Assembly: GCF_014191255.1 (NCBI RefSeq)
Contig: NZ_JACHWH010000013.1
Location: 1-64,000, forward strand
Direction: 5' to 3'
Length of the DNA stretch: 64,000 nucleotides
From: Amycolatopsis bartoniae
GTDB taxonomy: Bacteria; Actinomycetota; Actinomycetes; Mycobacteriales; Pseudonocardiaceae
Translations under genes and position numbers: made by a program
In this document: piece after piece, positions 25,554 to 34,158 of the stretch
Layout of the letters: every line of letters starts with the position of its first letter
Numbering within the stretch: position 1 is the first letter of the stretch
Notes under the pieces: generated by a model
Databases searched by the model: none
What the model was told of the DNA's origin: nothing
What the model saw: only the letters and a program-made list of their open reading frames with translations

Positions 25554-27080
25554 ATGATGACCACTAACACGCTCACAGCGCAGCTACCCGGACTGCGGGA
25601 CAGAGACACCTTCTTCGCCGGGGGCCGGTGGGTGGAAGCCCACGGCGACACGATCTTCCCGGTCGTGAACCCGGCGACGGAGGAAGAGGTCGCGCGGGTG
25701 CGCGAGGTGTCGGGGGCGGACGTCGACTTCGCCGTCGGCACGGCCCGCAGCGCCTTCGACGAGGGCCCGTGGCCCACGTGGAGCGGCGAGCGCCGGGCCG
25801 AGGCGATCGACGCGCTGGCCGACGGCCTCGAGCGGAGGCTGCCGGAGATCTCCGCGCTGGCGACGATCGAGGTCGGGGTGCCGTCCGCGTTCGGCAACGG
25901 CCAGGGCCGGGCAGTCGCGTTGCTGCGGTACTACGCCGGGCAGGCGCGCTCGTTCCCGTTCCGCACCGACCGGGTGCGGCCGGACGGCGGGACGACCCGG
26001 GTGCTGCGTGAGCCCGCTGGTGTGGTGGCGGCGATCGCGCCCTGGAACGGGCCGTTGTCCGTCGCCGCGCTGAAGCTCGGCCCGGCGCTCGCCAGCGGGT
26101 GCACGGCCGCGCTGAAGCTCGGCCCGGCGCTCGCCAGCGGGTGCACGGCCGTGCTGAAGCCGGCTCCCGAGACCCCGTTGACCACGTACGTGCTGGCCGA
26201 GGTCGTCCAGGAGCTCGTCGAGGCGGGGACCCTGCCCGAGGGTGTGGTGAGCGTGCTCGCCGCCGGTCGTGAGATCGGTGCGACCCTGGTGGCGCACCCC
26301 GGCGTCGACAAGATCACCTTCACCGGGAGCACGGCGGCCGGGAAGCGTGTCATGGCCATCGGCGCGGAGCGCATCGCCCGGGTGACCCTGGAGCTCGGCG
26401 GTAAGTCCGCGGCCATCATCGCGGACGACGCTCCGCTGGCGGATGTGCTGCCCAGCCTGGTTCCCGGTGGTTGCGGAAACACCGGCCAGATGTGTTTCGC
26501 CCTGACCCGGGTCCTGGTTTCCGAGGCCCGGCACGACGAGTTCGTCGACGCGATGGGCGCCGCGCTGTCCGCGCTGAAGGTCGGCGACCCCACCGACCCG
26601 GCGACCACCATCGGCCCGCTCGCGTTGGAGCGGCAGCGGGACCGGGTCGAAAGCTACCTCGCGCTCGCGCGCGAGGAGGGCGCCACGGTCGCGGTCGGCG
26701 GCGGGCGGCCGGCGGGCCTGCCCAAGGGGTTCTACTTCGAGCCGACGCTCCTCACGAACGTCCGCAGCGACATGCGGATCGCGCAGGAGGAGATCTTCGG
26801 CCCGGTGATCAGCGTGCTGACCTACCGGGATCTCGACGACGCCGTCGCGATCGCCAACGACTCCATCTACGGCCTCTCGGGCTCGGTGTACACCGCCGAT
26901 GTCGAGCGTGGGTACGAGATCGCGAGGCGGGTCCGGACCGGCACGATTTCGGTCAACGGAGCCGTATTCGACACCACGGTGCCGTTCGGCGGGTACAAGC
27001 AGTCGGGCACCGGCCGCGAGGGCGGCCCCGAGGGCATGGAGCCGTTCCTGGAGTATAAATCGGTGCACATGCCGGCTTGA
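25554..27080 (+). CDS. Aldehyde dehydrogenase with an internal 14-residue duplication
   Basis: A 508-residue aldehyde dehydrogenase with APWNGPLSVAALKLGP, LELGGKSA (Glu) and NTGQMCFALTR (Cys). Residues 171-184 are repeated exactly as 185-198 by a 42-bp tandem duplication, just before the cofactor lysine in LKPAPETP. Without it the protein would have the normal length. The insertion falls between a cofactor-domain helix and the strand that places the lysine, so NAD binding may be impaired. Start is ATG 25554 or 25557 after AGGGA. It lies downstream of the amidohydrolase, with the same direction and likely the same mRNA. Confidence 0.85.
   Translation: MMTTNTLTAQLPGLRDRDTFFAGGRWVEAHGDTIFPVVNPATEEEVARVREVSGADVDFAVGTARSAFDEGPWPTWSGERRAEAIDALADGLERRLPEISALATIEVGVPSAFGNGQGRAVALLRYYAGQARSFPFRTDRVRPDGGTTRVLREPAGVVAAIAPWNGPLSVAALKLGPALASGCTAALKLGPALASGCTAVLKPAPETPLTTYVLAEVVQELVEAGTLPEGVVSVLAAGREIGATLVAHPGVDKITFTGSTAAGKRVMAIGAERIARVTLELGGKSAAIIADDAPLADVLPSLVPGGCGNTGQMCFALTRVLVSEARHDEFVDAMGAALSALKVGDPTDPATTIGPLALERQRDRVESYLALAREEGATVAVGGGRPAGLPKGFYFEPTLLTNVRSDMRIAQEEIFGPVISVLTYRDLDDAVAIANDSIYGLSGSVYTADVERGYEIARRVRTGTISVNGAVFDTTVPFGGYKQSGTGREGGPEGMEPFLEYKSVHMPA
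26064..26147 (+). repeat. 42-bp perfect tandem duplication
   Basis: Units 26064-26105 and 26106-26147 are identical. They lie in frame inside the aldehyde dehydrogenase gene. Complete identity implies a recent event or a sequence-assembly artefact. Confidence 0.95.
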
Positions 27081-27086
27081 CGGGTG

Positions 27087-27118
27087 AAGGGCCCCGGGGT
27101 CTCGGCCCCGGGGCCCTT
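27087..27118. terminator. Hairpin between convergent ALDH and LLM genes
   Basis: Perfect 13-base arms 27087-27099 and 27106-27118 with a six-base loop, followed by a short T run on the plus strand. Confidence 0.82.
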
Positions 27119-27121
27119 TCG

Positions 27122-28102
27122 TCAGCGTCCGGCCAGCGCCAGTGCGCCCTCGAAAGCGTCCACGCCGAACGGCATGATCGAGACCACCGGCAGCGTGACC
27201 CCGGCTTCGCGGTACTGCCGCAGCCCTTCGCGGCACTGCTCGGGTGTTCCGTGTACGACCAGCCCGTCGACCAGCTCGTCGGGCACCGCCGCGGCGGCCT
27301 CGTCGCGACGGCCGTCGTGCCACGCCCGCCAGACCGGTTCGAGCTGGTCCGCATGACCGAGCCAGCGCTGGAACTCCGCATAGCCCGGCACGCTGAGGTA
27401 GCGCGCTATCAACGGTTTCACGGACGTGCGAACCAGTTCGGCGTCCGGGTTGGGACACACCATGATCCGGTCCACGACCGTCCCGGAGCCACCGGCGTCA
27501 CGGTAGGTCTGGACCACCTGCCGGACATCGGCGGGGGACACCCAGTTGGTCATCACCCCGTCCGCGTGCCGGGCCGCGAGGCGGATCATGCCCTCGCGCA
27601 GTGCGGCCAGCACGACCGGCGGCGCCGCGGCGGGCTTGCGACCCAGCCTGATGCCCCGCACTTGCAGGGTTTCGCCGTCCAGGTCGGTGCGCTCGCCGGC
27701 CAGCGCGGACCGCAGCACCCGCAGGACGTCACGCGCCCGCTGGTACGGCTTCACGTACGGCACCGAGTTCCAGCGCTCCACGAACACCGCGGACGAGACA
27801 CCGACGCCGATGGTGGCGCGGCCGGGCGCCGCCTCCGCCAGTGCGGCGGCGGTCTGCGCGAGCAGCCCCGGGCCGCGCGTGAACACCGACGCCACACCCG
27901 TGCCGACGTTGAGCCGGGGCTCCCAGGCGGCGGCGAGGACGAGGGGGGTGAACGCGTCGGTGCCGGCGCTCTCGATGCTCCACACGTCGGTGTAGCCGGC
28001 GTCGGCCAGAGCGCGGTAGAGGCCGCGGTGGGCTTCGAGCGGGGCGTCGAACGGCACCGTCACGCCGAGACGCTGAGCGGGCGAGGAAAGTTCGGACTCC
28101 AT
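27122..28102 (-). CDS. LLM-class oxidoreductase (F420/FMN)
   Basis: A 326-residue luciferase-like monooxygenase/F420 oxidoreductase. It has VWSIESAGTDAFTPLVLAAA (N-terminal barrel), GTGVASVFTRGP, a central IGVGVSS and C-terminal VVHGTPEQCREGL, as in the TIGR03617 group. ATG 28100-28102 is preceded two codons earlier by GTG 28108. The operator at 28114-28125 almost touches the latter, leaving no room for a normal ribosome site, so a leaderless message is possible. Divergent from the ACAD/racemase unit. Distinct from the LLM protein at 8660. Confidence 0.83.
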   Translation of the reverse strand: MESELSSPAQRLGVTVPFDAPLEAHRGLYRALADAGYTDVWSIESAGTDAFTPLVLAAAWEPRLNVGTGVASVFTRGPGLLAQTAAALAEAAPGRATIGVGVSSAVFVERWNSVPYVKPYQRARDVLRVLRSALAGERTDLDGETLQVRGIRLGRKPAAAPPVVLAALREGMIRLAARHADGVMTNWVSPADVRQVVQTYRDAGGSGTVVDRIMVCPNPDAELVRTSVKPLIARYLSVPGYAEFQRWLGHADQLEPVWRAWHDGRRDEAAAAVPDELVDGLVVHGTPEQCREGLRQYREAGVTLPVVSIMPFGVDAFEGALALAGR

Positions 28103-28113
28103 TGACACGCGGG

Positions 28114-28125
28114 TATAGTATCCTA
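28114..28125. promoter_or_regulatory. Operator copy 7 (TAGGATACTATA on minus strand)
   Basis: Consensus copy in the gap between the divergent LLM gene and the ACAD at 28151. Confidence 0.8.
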
Positions 28126-28150
28126 ATTAGGGCTCCGAGGTCGAGGCACG

Positions 28151-29293
28151 GTGAGGCGGGGAATGAATCCCTACGTCGAGACAGACGAACAGAAGCTCCT
28201 TCGCAGCACGGTTCACGAGGCGTTGGCCGACGCGAATCCGATAGCCGAGGCACGCGCGCACGCGGACGACGCGGACGGGTTCGACCGCGCCTGCTGGCGC
28301 GCGCTCGCCGCCGACATGGAGCTGGCGGGCCTGCTCGTGCCCGCGGCGCACGGCGGGGTGGACGCGAGCATGCGCGAGGTCGGCATCGTGCTCGAGGAGA
28401 TGGGCCGGTTCGTCTACCCCGGCCCGTTCCTCGCCGCCGCGGTGCTCGCCCCGCTGGTGCTGCGCGCGGCCGACCAGGACGTCGCGAAGCACCTCGAAGC
28501 CGTTGCCGCGGGGGAGATCTACACCGTCACGGGACTCCACCGCGGTGCCGAACCACGGTTGTGGCCGGACACCGTCACGGCGGAGCAGACCGCGGACGGC
28601 TGGGTCCTCGACGGGCGGGCCACCGGCGTACTGCACGGCGAAGCCGCGAGTGTGCTGCTGGTGGTCGCCCGCGCGGAGGCGGGGCTGGGAGTCTGGGCCG
28701 TGAACGCCGAGACCACCGGGCACCGCGCCCGGCGGCTGGGCACGCTCGACCTCACGCGCCGGCAGTCGGAGCACGCCTTCGAGCGCGCGACCGCGGAACT
28801 GGTCCTCAGCCCTGGTACCGGTACCGGAGCGCTGTCCGAGGCGGCCGTGCTCGCGGCGGTCGCCCTGAGCGCCGAGCAGGTGGGATCGAGCAAGCAGCTG
28901 CTGGAGAACACGTTGGAGCACCTGCGTTCCCGGTACCAGTTCGGCCGGCCCATCGGCTCATTCCAAGCGCTGAAACACCGGTGTGCCGACATGGCTGTCG
29001 CACTGGAGGGCGCGATCGCCGTCTCCGCCGAAGCCATCGACGCGGCGGTGTCCACTATGGACGGCGAGTCCGACGTGGAGCTGGTCCGCGCGGCCGCGGT
29101 CGCCGGAGCGCATTGCTCTCAGGCGTTCCTCGGCATCGCGTCGTCCGCGTTGCAGCTGCACGGCGGCACCGGGATGGCGTGGGAGCACGACTCGCACCTG
29201 TACTTCCGGCGCGCCACGGCTTCCGAGGCGCTGTTCGGGACCCCGCAGGACCATCGCCGGTCCCTGCTCGCCGCCGTGACGGCCGCCCGGTGA
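28151..29293 (+). CDS. Acyl-CoA dehydrogenase, short FadE-type subunit
   Basis: A 380-residue ACAD of the divergent short type. Its C-terminal half has RYQFGRPIGSFQALKHRCADM and LHGGTGMAWEHDSHLYFRRA. The middle domain is poor in classical FAD motifs. Such subunits usually pair with a long subunit in alpha2-beta2 enzymes, but no partner gene lies beside it; the long ACAD at 16121 could be that partner (speculative). The GTG start at 28151 has GAGG nine bases upstream; ATG 28163 is an alternative. It overlaps the racemase gene by GTGA. Confidence 0.85.
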   Translation: MRRGMNPYVETDEQKLLRSTVHEALADANPIAEARAHADDADGFDRACWRALAADMELAGLLVPAAHGGVDASMREVGIVLEEMGRFVYPGPFLAAAVLAPLVLRAADQDVAKHLEAVAAGEIYTVTGLHRGAEPRLWPDTVTAEQTADGWVLDGRATGVLHGEAASVLLVVARAEAGLGVWAVNAETTGHRARRLGTLDLTRRQSEHAFERATAELVLSPGTGTGALSEAAVLAAVALSAEQVGSSKQLLENTLEHLRSRYQFGRPIGSFQALKHRCADMAVALEGAIAVSAEAIDAAVSTMDGESDVELVRAAAVAGAHCSQAFLGIASSALQLHGGTGMAWEHDSHLYFRRATASEALFGTPQDHRRSLLAAVTAAR

Positions 29294-30456
29294 CGAGCGG
29301 GCCGCTGAGCGCCGTGCGGGTGCTCGAGTTCGCGGGCAAGGGCCCGGTGCCGTTCGCGGCGATGGTGCTGGCGGGTCTCGGCGCGGACGTGCTGCGGATC
29401 GACCGGCTGCCCCGGCCCCGCCGGCACGCCGACTACCGCCCCGAGACCGACCTGCTGCAGCTCGGGCGCCCGTCGGTGGCGCTGGACCTGCGCTCCGCCG
29501 ACGGGCTCGCACTCGCGAAAGACCTGCTGCGGCGGGCGGACGTCCTGGTGGAGGGTTACCGGCCCGGGGTGATGGAACGCCTCGGGCTCGGGCCCGCCGA
29601 GGTCGCCGGCCTGAATCCCGGGCTCGTGTACGGGCGCGCCACCGGCTGGGGCCAGAGCGGCCCGCTGGCGGCCGCCGCCGGGCACGACATCAACTACCTC
29701 GCGCTGTCCGGCGTGCTGCACCTGCTCGGCCGCGCGGGGGAGCCGCCGACGCCCCCGGCGAACCTGCTGGCCGACTTCGGTGGCGGGGGGATGCTGCTCG
29801 CGATGGGCGTGCTCGCGGGGCTGGCCGGCCGCTCGGCGTCCGGCCGCGGCACGGTGGTCGACGCGGCCATGCTCGACGGCGCGACGCAGCTGGCGACGCT
29901 GCTGTTCGGGCTGCGCGCGGGCGGGATGTGGTCGGACGAGCGCGGCACCAACCTGCTCGACACGGGCGCGCCGTACTACGACGTCTACCGCACCGCGGAC
30001 GACGGGTGGATCGCTGTGGGCGCCGTCGAGCCGGTGTTCTTCGAGCGCCTCGTCACGACACTGGGGCTGCGGGACGACCCGGCCTGCGCGTCGCCCGCCG
30101 ACCGCGCGACGTGGCCCGCGATGCGTGCGCGGTTCACCGAGGTCTTCGGGATGCGGACGCGCGACGAGTGGGTGAAAGTCTTCGCGGGTGTGGACGCCTG
30201 CGTGACCCCGGTGCTGACCCCGGAGGAAGCGGCGGCGCATCCGCACAACCAGGCGCGGGGACTGTACCGGGAGAACGCCGGAGTCCTGCATCCCGCCGTG
30301 GCCCCCCGGTTCGCGCACCTGGGCGAGGACACCGCCGAAGCCGAAGTGTCCGCGGTGTCCGCAGTGGACATTCTGGCGGCCTTGCGTGCCTGGGGTGTGC
30401 CGGATTCCAGGCTTGACGAGCTTCAGGCGTCGGGCTCCGTGGAACCCGGCGCCTGA
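29290..30456 (+). CDS. mcr: Alpha-methylacyl-CoA racemase
   Basis: A 388-residue class III CoA-transferase-fold protein with the hallmark catalytic residues of AMACR/MCR: His132 in AGHDINYLALSG and Asp162 in NLLADFGGGG. These racemise the 2-methyl centre of branched acyl-CoAs so that S-specific acyl-CoA dehydrogenases can act. GTG 29290 overlaps the stop of the ACAD as GTGA, a fitting functional pair. This enzyme is strong evidence that the pathway handles 2-methyl-branched acyl-CoAs, as in steroid or isoprenoid side chains. It ends inside a hairpin. Confidence 0.88.
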   Translation: MTSGPLSAVRVLEFAGKGPVPFAAMVLAGLGADVLRIDRLPRPRRHADYRPETDLLQLGRPSVALDLRSADGLALAKDLLRRADVLVEGYRPGVMERLGLGPAEVAGLNPGLVYGRATGWGQSGPLAAAAGHDINYLALSGVLHLLGRAGEPPTPPANLLADFGGGGMLLAMGVLAGLAGRSASGRGTVVDAAMLDGATQLATLLFGLRAGGMWSDERGTNLLDTGAPYYDVYRTADDGWIAVGAVEPVFFERLVTTLGLRDDPACASPADRATWPAMRARFTEVFGMRTRDEWVKVFAGVDACVTPVLTPEEAAAHPHNQARGLYRENAGVLHPAVAPRFAHLGEDTAEAEVSAVSAVDILAALRAWGVPDSRLDELQASGSVEPGA

Positions 30457-30458
30457 AG
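30421..30458. terminator. Hairpin overlapping the racemase stop codon
   Basis: Fourteen-base arms 30421-30434 and 30445-30458, with one G-U pair and a ten-base loop. The right arm includes the racemase stop codon. Converging MaoC-like gene ends at 30467. Confidence 0.65.
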
Positions 30459-30466
30459 CCTTCTCG

Positions 30467-31681
30467 TCAGTCGTGCGGCCGGTACGGCGGCAGCTGCACC
30501 GGGCCGCTCTTGCGCGACGGCAGCAGGATCGTCGCCGAGCCACGGATGTTCTCCTGCCCGCGCTGGTTCGTGCCGGTCAGCGACAGCTCCACCAGCGGGC
30601 CGAGGACGTCGTCGACGCGGTGCTCGGTGATCGCCGCCGTGATCCACGTCGTGTCCCCGACGTAGTTGAACCTCCGGAACTCGCCGCGCACCCGGTACAC
30701 CCAGCCGTCGTCGCCCGCGAAGTTCGTGCAGTAGTGCACCAGCCACATCCAGCGGACGGGGCCGATGTCGTATGACGCCGGCACCCCGATGCTGCGCGCC
30801 GTGTCGTCCTCCCAGTGGATCCGCATGATCGCGTCCCACGAGCCGAAGTCGTTGCGGCTGTAGAAACCACGCAGCCGCTTGCGGTTCTCCCGCGCCATGC
30901 GCAGCGGCGGGCAGCCGTAGCCGTACCAGCCCGCACCCATGAAGAAGTTGATGAGATCGGTGACCGTGAACGGGCCCTTCACCATCTTCGGCAACGCCTC
31001 GTCCGGGCGCACGTCCTCGTGGAACAGCGTGTCGCTGCCACGGATGAACTCGTTGTCGTACGCGGCGTCGATCTCCTCGATCTGCTCGTCGGTGTAGTGC
31101 GCCCGCTCGTCCTTGGCGTACTTGTGCTCCTTCGTCACCGGCTTGCGCTCGGCGTGCACGTACCACGGCCGCCGCACCGCGTACGTGTCCCCGGCCTCGT
31201 CCCACCAACGGTGCTCGTTGGTGACGATGACCGAGCGGCCCGCGAACTCCGAGACCTTGTCCTCTACCCGCGCCACCGTGCCCGACTTCGACAACGTGAC
31301 CCCGGGCGTCACCGGCTTGTAGAACCAGCCCTCGTGCCCGGCGTTGAACAGGTGCACGCCCCGCAGTGCGCGCCGCGTCTCCGCCAGCTCCTCCGGCACC
31401 TCGGGGGAGCGGTCGACACCCATCGTCCATTCGAAACCCGGGGGTGCCACCAGCCCGCCCCAGCGGGACTTGGCGGCGTGGGCCGGATCGGAGTAGAGCG
31501 GGTTGATGTCGCCGTAGCCGTGGGCGAACTGCCGGATGCTGTCAGCGGTGGCCTCGCTGTTCCACGGCCACGTCACGTATCCGGTGCGCAGCGTCGGGTT
31601 CGGGTACCCGATACGCCGGCGCATCATCTCCACGGACTCGTCGGTGATCTTCCCGTGGATGAGGCTGTCTGTCACTGGCAC
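30467..31681 (-). CDS. MaoC/FAS1-like hot-dog dehydratase
   Basis: A 404-residue protein with an N-terminal hot-dog domain of the FAS1-type dehydratase family (PF13452), seen in FAHGYGDINPLYSDPAHAAKSRWGGLVAPP. A second hot-dog-like half carries GAGWYGYGCPP and RGEFRRFNYVGDTTW. It probably hydrates an enoyl-CoA too bulky for crotonases, as MaoC-type proteins do in steroid degradation. GTG 31679-31681 or the GTG two codons later may be used. The gene begins six bases after the stop of the propeller protein and shares its promoter. Confidence 0.8.
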   Translation of the reverse strand: MPVTDSLIHGKITDESVEMMRRRIGYPNPTLRTGYVTWPWNSEATADSIRQFAHGYGDINPLYSDPAHAAKSRWGGLVAPPGFEWTMGVDRSPEVPEELAETRRALRGVHLFNAGHEGWFYKPVTPGVTLSKSGTVARVEDKVSEFAGRSVIVTNEHRWWDEAGDTYAVRRPWYVHAERKPVTKEHKYAKDERAHYTDEQIEEIDAAYDNEFIRGSDTLFHEDVRPDEALPKMVKGPFTVTDLINFFMGAGWYGYGCPPLRMARENRKRLRGFYSRNDFGSWDAIMRIHWEDDTARSIGVPASYDIGPVRWMWLVHYCTNFAGDDGWVYRVRGEFRRFNYVGDTTWITAAITEHRVDDVLGPLVELSLTGTNQRGQENIRGSATILLPSRKSGPVQLPPYRPHD

Positions 31682-31687
31682 TCCGTT

Positions 31688-32776
31688 CTACAGTCCGGTG
31701 AGGTCGAGCGCCGTCACCGAATGGCTGCCCTTCGCGACGCTCACGTCGGGCACGAGCAGTGCGGGTTCGCCGTCGAGGAACGGCGGGTAGCACACGTTCA
31801 CGTCCGCCGGGTTCGCGACCGTTTCCGCGCCCTCGAACGTCAGGATCTCATGCCCGGTGGCGGAGATGACGTGGATCTGGCCCAGCGTCGGGCTCGTCGC
31901 GATGACCGTGCCGCGCCGGGTGACGCCGATCCCGTCGAGCACCCGGAGCTCGCCGCCGAGCTGGTTGTGCAGCGGCGCCGGAAGCCGGCCCGCGGCGAAG
32001 TCCTCGTCCAGGATGCGGAAGACGGCACCGCCTTCGGGATCCTTGGCGTAGCAGCTGACGACGTGGATCGTACCGTCTGCTTTGGACGAAGCGACGCCGT
32101 TGATCCAGTTCTCCGGCAGCTCGACCCGCTGTACGGCGTCGGCCGCGCCCGGCCTGCCGTTCGCGAGGTCGTCGAGACTGCTGTTCGGGATCCTGTACAC
32201 CGCCGGCGGTGTCGGGAACGGCAGCGCGCCCTTCGGGTTCCCGTTGGGAATGTCCGAAACGTAGAGGTTCCCGTCCGGGTCGAATGCGAGCCCGTTGGGC
32301 TGGTTGACCGGATTGAACTTCTCCGCCAGCGCCGACCCCGCCCACAGCGGAATCGGGGGCAGCTTCTCGCCGGTCGACGGGTCGTAGGTCAGCGCCTGCT
32401 GGCGCACCTGCGCCGGGTCGGTGACGAGCGTGGCGCCGTCCGCCGTGACCGGCTCCCCGCCCGAAGCGGCGAACACCGTGCCGGCTGGGAAGATCTCCGT
32501 GGCCACCGGCAGCACGTCGAGGCCCAGGTTCGCGGTGCACCCGGTGACCAGGTGCAGCTCGTCGAGGTGCAGACCCTTCTCGTCCAGACGCAGCCTGCTG
32601 GCGAACGCCTCGCCCTGGCGGTAGACCCCGCCGCGGCCGTCCCGGTACGCCGGCAGGCCGAACGTGATGGCGGCGTTGGAGACGACGACCGTTTCGCCGT
32701 CCGGGAGCAGGTCCGCGCTCTCCGGGTTGGTCAGTCCGGCGACCCTGCCGAGGACCGCGACTTCACGGTGCTGCAT
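31688..32776 (-). CDS. SMP-30/gluconolactonase-like beta-propeller protein
   Basis: A 362-residue beta-propeller with NPVNQPNGLAFDPDGNLYVSDI and DGIGVTRRGTVIATSP, typical of SMP-30/NHL blades. No signal peptide. Relatives are metal-dependent lactonases, which would suit opening a lactone made by a Baeyer-Villiger enzyme (inference). It starts at ATG 32774-32776, first in a two-gene unit with the MaoC-like dehydratase and divergent from the P450. The operator is 50-60 bases upstream. Metal ligands cannot be assigned with certainty. Confidence 0.72.
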   Translation of the reverse strand: MQHREVAVLGRVAGLTNPESADLLPDGETVVVSNAAITFGLPAYRDGRGGVYRQGEAFASRLRLDEKGLHLDELHLVTGCTANLGLDVLPVATEIFPAGTVFAASGGEPVTADGATLVTDPAQVRQQALTYDPSTGEKLPPIPLWAGSALAEKFNPVNQPNGLAFDPDGNLYVSDIPNGNPKGALPFPTPPAVYRIPNSSLDDLANGRPGAADAVQRVELPENWINGVASSKADGTIHVVSCYAKDPEGGAVFRILDEDFAAGRLPAPLHNQLGGELRVLDGIGVTRRGTVIATSPTLGQIHVISATGHEILTFEGAETVANPADVNVCYPPFLDGEPALLVPDVSVAKGSHSVTALDLTGL

Positions 32777-32826
32777 GACTTTCCTTTCAGCCGGTTACCC
32801 GCCGACCATACCCCCGCGGCCATGTA

Positions 32827-32838
32827 CAGGATACTATT
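32827..32838. promoter_or_regulatory. Operator copy 8 (CAGGATACTATT)
   Basis: Between the divergent SMP-30-like gene (start 32776) and P450 (start 32887 or 32863). Confidence 0.75.
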
Positions 32839-32886
32839 AGTGGACGAGGTATTCGCCGGATCGTGTCCGAGGAAGGGGCGTCACCA

Positions 32887-34158
32887 GTGCCAGCTGACGA
32901 AATCCGCCGCAATTCAGGGTGTCCCGTGAACCTGCCCGCGGAGCTCGTCCGCGACTACGACCACGTGTCGGGGCCGGAGATCATGGACTTCCCGCCCGCC
33001 GCCGCCGACAGGATGCGCGACGCCGGGCCCGCCTTCTGGAGCACGGCGCACGGTGGTTTCTGGGTCGTCACCCGGTTCGAGGACGCACGTGCCGCCTTCC
33101 AGGACCCCGAGCTCTTTCCGCAGTGGGGCCGGGGGATGCCGGAGAACCCGTTCAGCCGCACGTACATCCCGCTGAACCTGAACCCGCCGGAGCACCACGC
33201 GTACCGCAAGGCGCTGGTCCCGCTGCTGTCGCCGCGCCGGGTGCGCGCGCTCGAAGAAGTCGTACGCGAGACCGCGCGCCGCCAGCTCGCGAAGATCGGC
33301 CCGAAGGGTGAATGCGAGTTCGTCGAGGATTTCGCCATGACGTTGCCCGCGGCCATGTTCTGCGGCCTGCTCGGGCTCCCGCTCGACGAGTTTTCGGTCT
33401 TCGCCGACATGGCCTTCGACCTGATCTACGCGCCCGCGAAGGTCGGGCGCGAGGAGGGCATGGAGGCGGCGAAGGCGCACCGCGCCCGCGCCAACAAGAA
33501 GATCGAAGACTTCATGCGCGACCTGCTGGCCCGCCGCAAGGAGGAGCCCGGCGACGACATGATCAGCTTCCTGCTCGGGCAGCAGGTCCACGACCGGCCA
33601 CTGACCGACGAGGAGGTGTTCAACATCTCGACGCTGATGTTCTTCGCGGGCACCGACTCCACGGGCTCGGCTATCGCCTACTCGTTCGCGTTCCTCGCTC
33701 AGCACCCGGAGCACCGGCAGCAGCTCCTCGACGACCCGTCGATCGCGCCGCGGGCGGCCGACGAACTGTTGCGCTACCACGGTTTCCACCACATCACCCG
33801 CCAGGTCTCCCGCGACACCGAGTTCGCCGGCGTGCCCATGCGCAAGGGTGACGTGGTGCTCCTGCCCACCGGCGGCGCGAACCGCGACCCGGAGCAGTTC
33901 GAGGACCCGAACACGGTCGACTTCTCGCGCAAGGCTTCGCACCATCTGACGTTCGGTGCGGGCCCGCACCGGTGTGTCGGCGCGCCGCTCGCGACGCTGG
34001 AGCTGAAGGTCGCGCTGGAGGAGGTGCACAAGGTGATCACCGACTACCGCATCGGTGACGCGGGGATCGAGTACGTCAGCGGGCAGAGCAAGACGATCCC
34101 GCAGCGGCTGCCGATGGTCTACACCCCGGTGAGCAGCTCCGTGGACGCGGCTCGGTGA
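32887..34158 (+). CDS. Cytochrome P450 monooxygenase
   Basis: A 423-residue soluble bacterial P450. The I-helix motif AGTDST is at 254-259, ExxR appears as ELLR in the K helix, and the heme loop FGAGPHRCVGAP holds the axial Cys363. Substrate classes of the nearest families include terpenes and fatty acids; I cannot place it further. GTG 32887 was chosen because GGAAGGGG lies about nine bases before it; GTG 32863 is the alternative. It overlaps the CoA-transferase by GTGA. Electron supply is probably the ferredoxin at 1905, under the same operator. Confidence 0.93.
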   Translation: MPADEIRRNSGCPVNLPAELVRDYDHVSGPEIMDFPPAAADRMRDAGPAFWSTAHGGFWVVTRFEDARAAFQDPELFPQWGRGMPENPFSRTYIPLNLNPPEHHAYRKALVPLLSPRRVRALEEVVRETARRQLAKIGPKGECEFVEDFAMTLPAAMFCGLLGLPLDEFSVFADMAFDLIYAPAKVGREEGMEAAKAHRARANKKIEDFMRDLLARRKEEPGDDMISFLLGQQVHDRPLTDEEVFNISTLMFFAGTDSTGSAIAYSFAFLAQHPEHRQQLLDDPSIAPRAADELLRYHGFHHITRQVSRDTEFAGVPMRKGDVVLLPTGGANRDPEQFEDPNTVDFSRKASHHLTFGAGPHRCVGAPLATLELKVALEEVHKVITDYRIGDAGIEYVSGQSKTIPQRLPMVYTPVSSSVDAAR

